Part shown: piece after piece, positions 61,723-64,000 of the stretch
Numbering within the stretch: position 1 is the stretch's first letter
How the letters are laid out: every line of letters starts with the position of its first letter
NCBI RefSeq assembly: GCF_018130765.1
Contig: NZ_JAFCJZ010000001.1
Location: 62,001 to 126,000 of the forward strand
Source of the DNA: Bradyrhizobium iriomotense
GTDB taxonomy: Bacteria; Pseudomonadota; Alphaproteobacteria; Rhizobiales; Xanthobacteraceae
Reading direction: 5' to 3'
Length of the DNA stretch: 64,000 nt
Translations under genes and position numbers: made by a program
Notes under the pieces: model-generated
Databases searched by the model: none
The model's input: only the letters and a program-made list of their open reading frames with translations
Told to the model about the DNA's origin: nothing

Positions 61723-64000
61723 ATGTTGCAGTGGGCGAATGATATTGCCAACTTCGCAAGGCTTGCAGTCCTGGCGCTGGCAAGTCTGGCGGTGGCGTGG
61801 GTGGTAGGCATCTCGCCGGCATGCTCTGCCAGCGAGCTGAAGTCATATCTGCCGAAGGTCGCCCCGGCCGAGTTCTTTCCGGGCGCGGATCGTTTTGGCC
61901 CGCCACAAGGCGATCCGCCGATCGTGCCGGTCTACCGCGGCGATCAGCTGCAAGGCTTTGTGTTCCTCAACTCCGATTTCGCCAACGCTGTCGGTTACTC
62001 GGGCAAGCCGGTTCACATTGTCGCGGGGATCGATCCGAAAGGCGTCATCACCGGCGTGAAGCTGGTCGACCACAAGGAGCCGATCGTGCTGGTCGGCATT
62101 CCGGAGGCGCGCATCGTCGCTGCCATGAACTCGTTGATCGGCAAGGACATGAAACCGGTCGCGCGTGGGGCCGAGAGTCCGCCGCAGGTCGACATCGTGA
62201 GCGGCGCGACCGTCACCGTGCTGGTGATGAGCGACAGTGTCGTCCGCGCGGCGTCCAAGCTCATCCGGAGTGGTCGCGTCGGCGGCGGTGAAGGCGTTGC
62301 GGCTTCGGCAGCCCTGCCCCCGGTCGTCAAGACGCTTGATCTCGAGCACAGCGAGCCCCGGGATTGGGAGAGCCTCGTCGGCGACGGTTCACTGCGCCGG
62401 CTTCATCTCAGCATAGGAGACATCAACGAGGCCTTTGCGAAGTCCGGCAACGCTGCAGCAAGTCAGTATCCCGAACCGGGCGAAGCGAGCGACAGTTTCA
62501 TCGACCTCTACGCGGCGCTGGTGACCGCACCCACGATTGGCCGCAGCCTGCTCGGGGAGGACGGCTATCGACGGCTGAAAGACAGCCTGAAACCCGGACA
62601 ACAGGCGATCGTCGTCGCCGGCAATGGCCCCTACTCTTTCAAAGGTTCGGCCTATGTCCGCGGCGGTATCTTTGATCGCATTGAGATCTTGCAGGAAGGC
62701 AACAGCACGCGCTTCCGCGACCGCAATCATACCCGACTTGGCGCATTGGCCGCTGAAGGTGCGCCCGAGTTCAAGGAAATCGGTCTGTTCGTCACCCCTC
62801 CCGAGTTCACGCTGGATCCGACGCAGCCGTGGCAGCTCCTGCTACTGGTGCAGCGGAGCCTCGGCGGTCGCGACAAGGCATTCCTGACCTTCGATATCAA
62901 TTACACGCTGCCGGACCGTTACATACGCCGCGAGCAGCGTGCGGTGACGATGCCGGAGAATGCGATCCCACCGGCCTCGCAGGCGGCCGCCGCAGCCGGC
63001 GCGTCGCCAGAGGCGGATGAGCCCCTCTGGATGCGGATCTGGCGATCGAACACGGTCTCGGTCGGAATCACCGCCTTCATGCTGGCCGCACTCACCGGCA
63101 TCTTCTTCTTCCAGAATCTGCTTGTACGCCGCCCGGTGCTCTACAACTGGGTTCGGCGAGGATACCTTGCCTTCGTTCTGGTCTGGCTCGGCTGGTACGC
63201 GAACGCGCAACTCTCCGTGGTCAACGTCGTCACCTTCACCAATGCGCTGGTGACGGGATTTCACTGGGAGTTTTTTCTCGCCGCGCCGCTGATCTTCATC
63301 CTGTGGGCTGCGACTGCCGGCGGTCTTCTGTTCTGGGGACGCGGCCCGTTCTGTGGCTGGCTGTGTCCCTTTGGCGCGCTGCAGGAGCTCACCAACACGG
63401 CGGCAAAATGGCTGAAGGTGCCGCAATTGACGGTGCCTTGGGGACTGCACGAACGGCTCTGGCCGATCAAATATATCATCTTCCTCGGTCTGTTCGGCCT
63501 GTCGCTCTACTCCGTCGACATGGCCGAACGCTTCGCCGAGGTCGAGCCTTTCAAGACCGCGATCGTTCTCAAGTTCTCGCGAAGCTGGCCGTTCGTGCTC
63601 TACGCGGCAGCTCTGCTGGTGATGGGCTTGTTCGTCGAGCGCTTCTTCTGCCGCTATCTGTGCCCGCTGGGCGCGGCACTGGCGATTCCCGGGCGCATCC
63701 GCACATTCGAATGGCTGCGCCGCTGGCCGGAATGTGGATCGCCGTGCCAACGCTGCGCCAAGGAATGCCCCGTGCAGTCGATCCATCCCGAAGGCCACAT
63801 CAACGTCAATGAGTGCATCTACTGCATGCACTGCCAGGAACTCTATTACGACGATCACCGCTGCCCGCACATGATCCAGGTGCGGCTGAAACGGGAAAAG
63901 CGCGAAGCGCTGTCGTCGCCCTCGATGCGCGCGGGCGGCAAAGGGCCCGCGACCGTCATCACGGCCGGCGGCAAGCCCGTCGGTGCCTCACCAGCCATCT
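61723..64000 (+). CDS. nosR: NosR, regulator/electron donor of nitrous oxide reduction (3' truncated by window)
   Basis: About 759 residues are present and no stop is reached. A signal peptide (about 11-36) leads to a periplasmic FMN-binding domain with SGATVT (160-165), whose Thr carries covalent FMN. Membrane helices follow from about 440, with two CxxxCP loops (FCGWLCPFGALQE and FCRYLCPLGAAL), and a cytoplasmic ferredoxin part with CGSPCQRCAKECP and CIYCMHCQELYYDDHRCPH for 4Fe-4S clusters. NosR is needed for electron supply to and expression of N2O reductase. The ATG at 61723 fits the signal peptide. nosZ is expected just outside the window. Confidence 0.95.
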   Translation, partial: MLQWANDIANFARLAVLALASLAVAWVVGISPACSASELKSYLPKVAPAEFFPGADRFGPPQGDPPIVPVYRGDQLQGFVFLNSDFANAVGYSGKPVHIVAGIDPKGVITGVKLVDHKEPIVLVGIPEARIVAAMNSLIGKDMKPVARGAESPPQVDIVSGATVTVLVMSDSVVRAASKLIRSGRVGGGEGVAASAALPPVVKTLDLEHSEPRDWESLVGDGSLRRLHLSIGDINEAFAKSGNAAASQYPEPGEASDSFIDLYAALVTAPTIGRSLLGEDGYRRLKDSLKPGQQAIVVAGNGPYSFKGSAYVRGGIFDRIEILQEGNSTRFRDRNHTRLGALAAEGAPEFKEIGLFVTPPEFTLDPTQPWQLLLLVQRSLGGRDKAFLTFDINYTLPDRYIRREQRAVTMPENAIPPASQAAAAAGASPEADEPLWMRIWRSNTVSVGITAFMLAALTGIFFFQNLLVRRPVLYNWVRRGYLAFVLVWLGWYANAQLSVVNVVTFTNALVTGFHWEFFLAAPLIFILWAATAGGLLFWGRGPFCGWLCPFGALQELTNTAAKWLKVPQLTVPWGLHERLWPIKYIIFLGLFGLSLYSVDMAERFAEVEPFKTAIVLKFSRSWPFVLYAAALLVMGLFVERFFCRYLCPLGAALAIPGRIRTFEWLRRWPECGSPCQRCAKECPVQSIHPEGHINVNECIYCMHCQELYYDDHRCPHMIQVRLKREKREALSSPSMRAGGKGPATVITAGGKPVGASPAI

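Overview
The window looks like a chromosomal piece of a Bradyrhizobium-type alphaproteobacterium (Rhizobiales). The basis is high-GC coding throughout, zeta-type ATPase-inhibitor (DUF1476) and receiver-only regulator genes, many Rhizobiales-style micro-proteins, several hairpin-forming intergenic repeats that I recognise from rhizobial genomes, and the start of a nos (N2O reduction) locus at the right edge. No phage, IS element or CRISPR array is visible.

Layout. 1-5.7 kb: a frameshifted short-chain fatty acid (AtoE-type) transporter behind a 1128-residue molybdopterin oxidoreductase fused to a flavin/2Fe-2S reductase, with a divergent GntR/FCD regulator. 5.7-8.7 kb: a DUF2147 envelope protein, a periplasmic cyclohexadienyl-dehydratase-like protein, a DUF1993 protein and an acidic hypothetical. 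8.8-14.5 kb: a five-gene carbohydrate ABC importer operon ending in a 2-hydroxyacid dehydrogenase and a double-hairpin terminator. 14.8-22.5 kb: Spy-like protein, single-domain response regulator, glucokinase, nicotinamidase, a PhaC-like hydrolase, glutamine-dependent NAD synthetase and a GrlR-family protein. 22.9-29.2 kb: a sugar isomerase/epimerase-fold gene leading a complete dipeptide/oligopeptide-type ABC importer operon.

29.2-33.5 kb is the most interesting part: a compact linear azol(in)e-containing peptide (LAP/TOMM) operon. It has a 145-residue precursor with 17 cysteines in its last 55 residues, a GC-rich hairpin, a fused leader-binding/YcaO cyclodehydratase and a SagB-type FMN dehydrogenase. 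The precursor also has a signal-peptide-like N-terminus, which is unusual for a substrate of cytoplasmic enzymes. No dedicated exporter or immunity gene is adjacent.

33.7-45.3 kb: a VOC protein, ilvD, a Cys/Tyr/Pro-rich secreted protein, tRNA-Ser(UGA), and a gene-poor stretch with micro-ORFs and inverted copies of a palindromic repeat, then the ATPase zeta subunit, a GNAT and a UPF0114 membrane protein. 45.3-54.1 kb: cell-envelope and information genes (rlpA, a D,D-carboxypeptidase, tmk, holB, metG with a histone-H1-like tail, tatD, an MBL hydrolase). 54.1-60.3 kb: an autotransporter-barrel protein, an acyl-CoA synthetase and a TRAP transporter. 60.7-64 kb: a ferritin-like protein divergent from nosR, which runs off the right edge.
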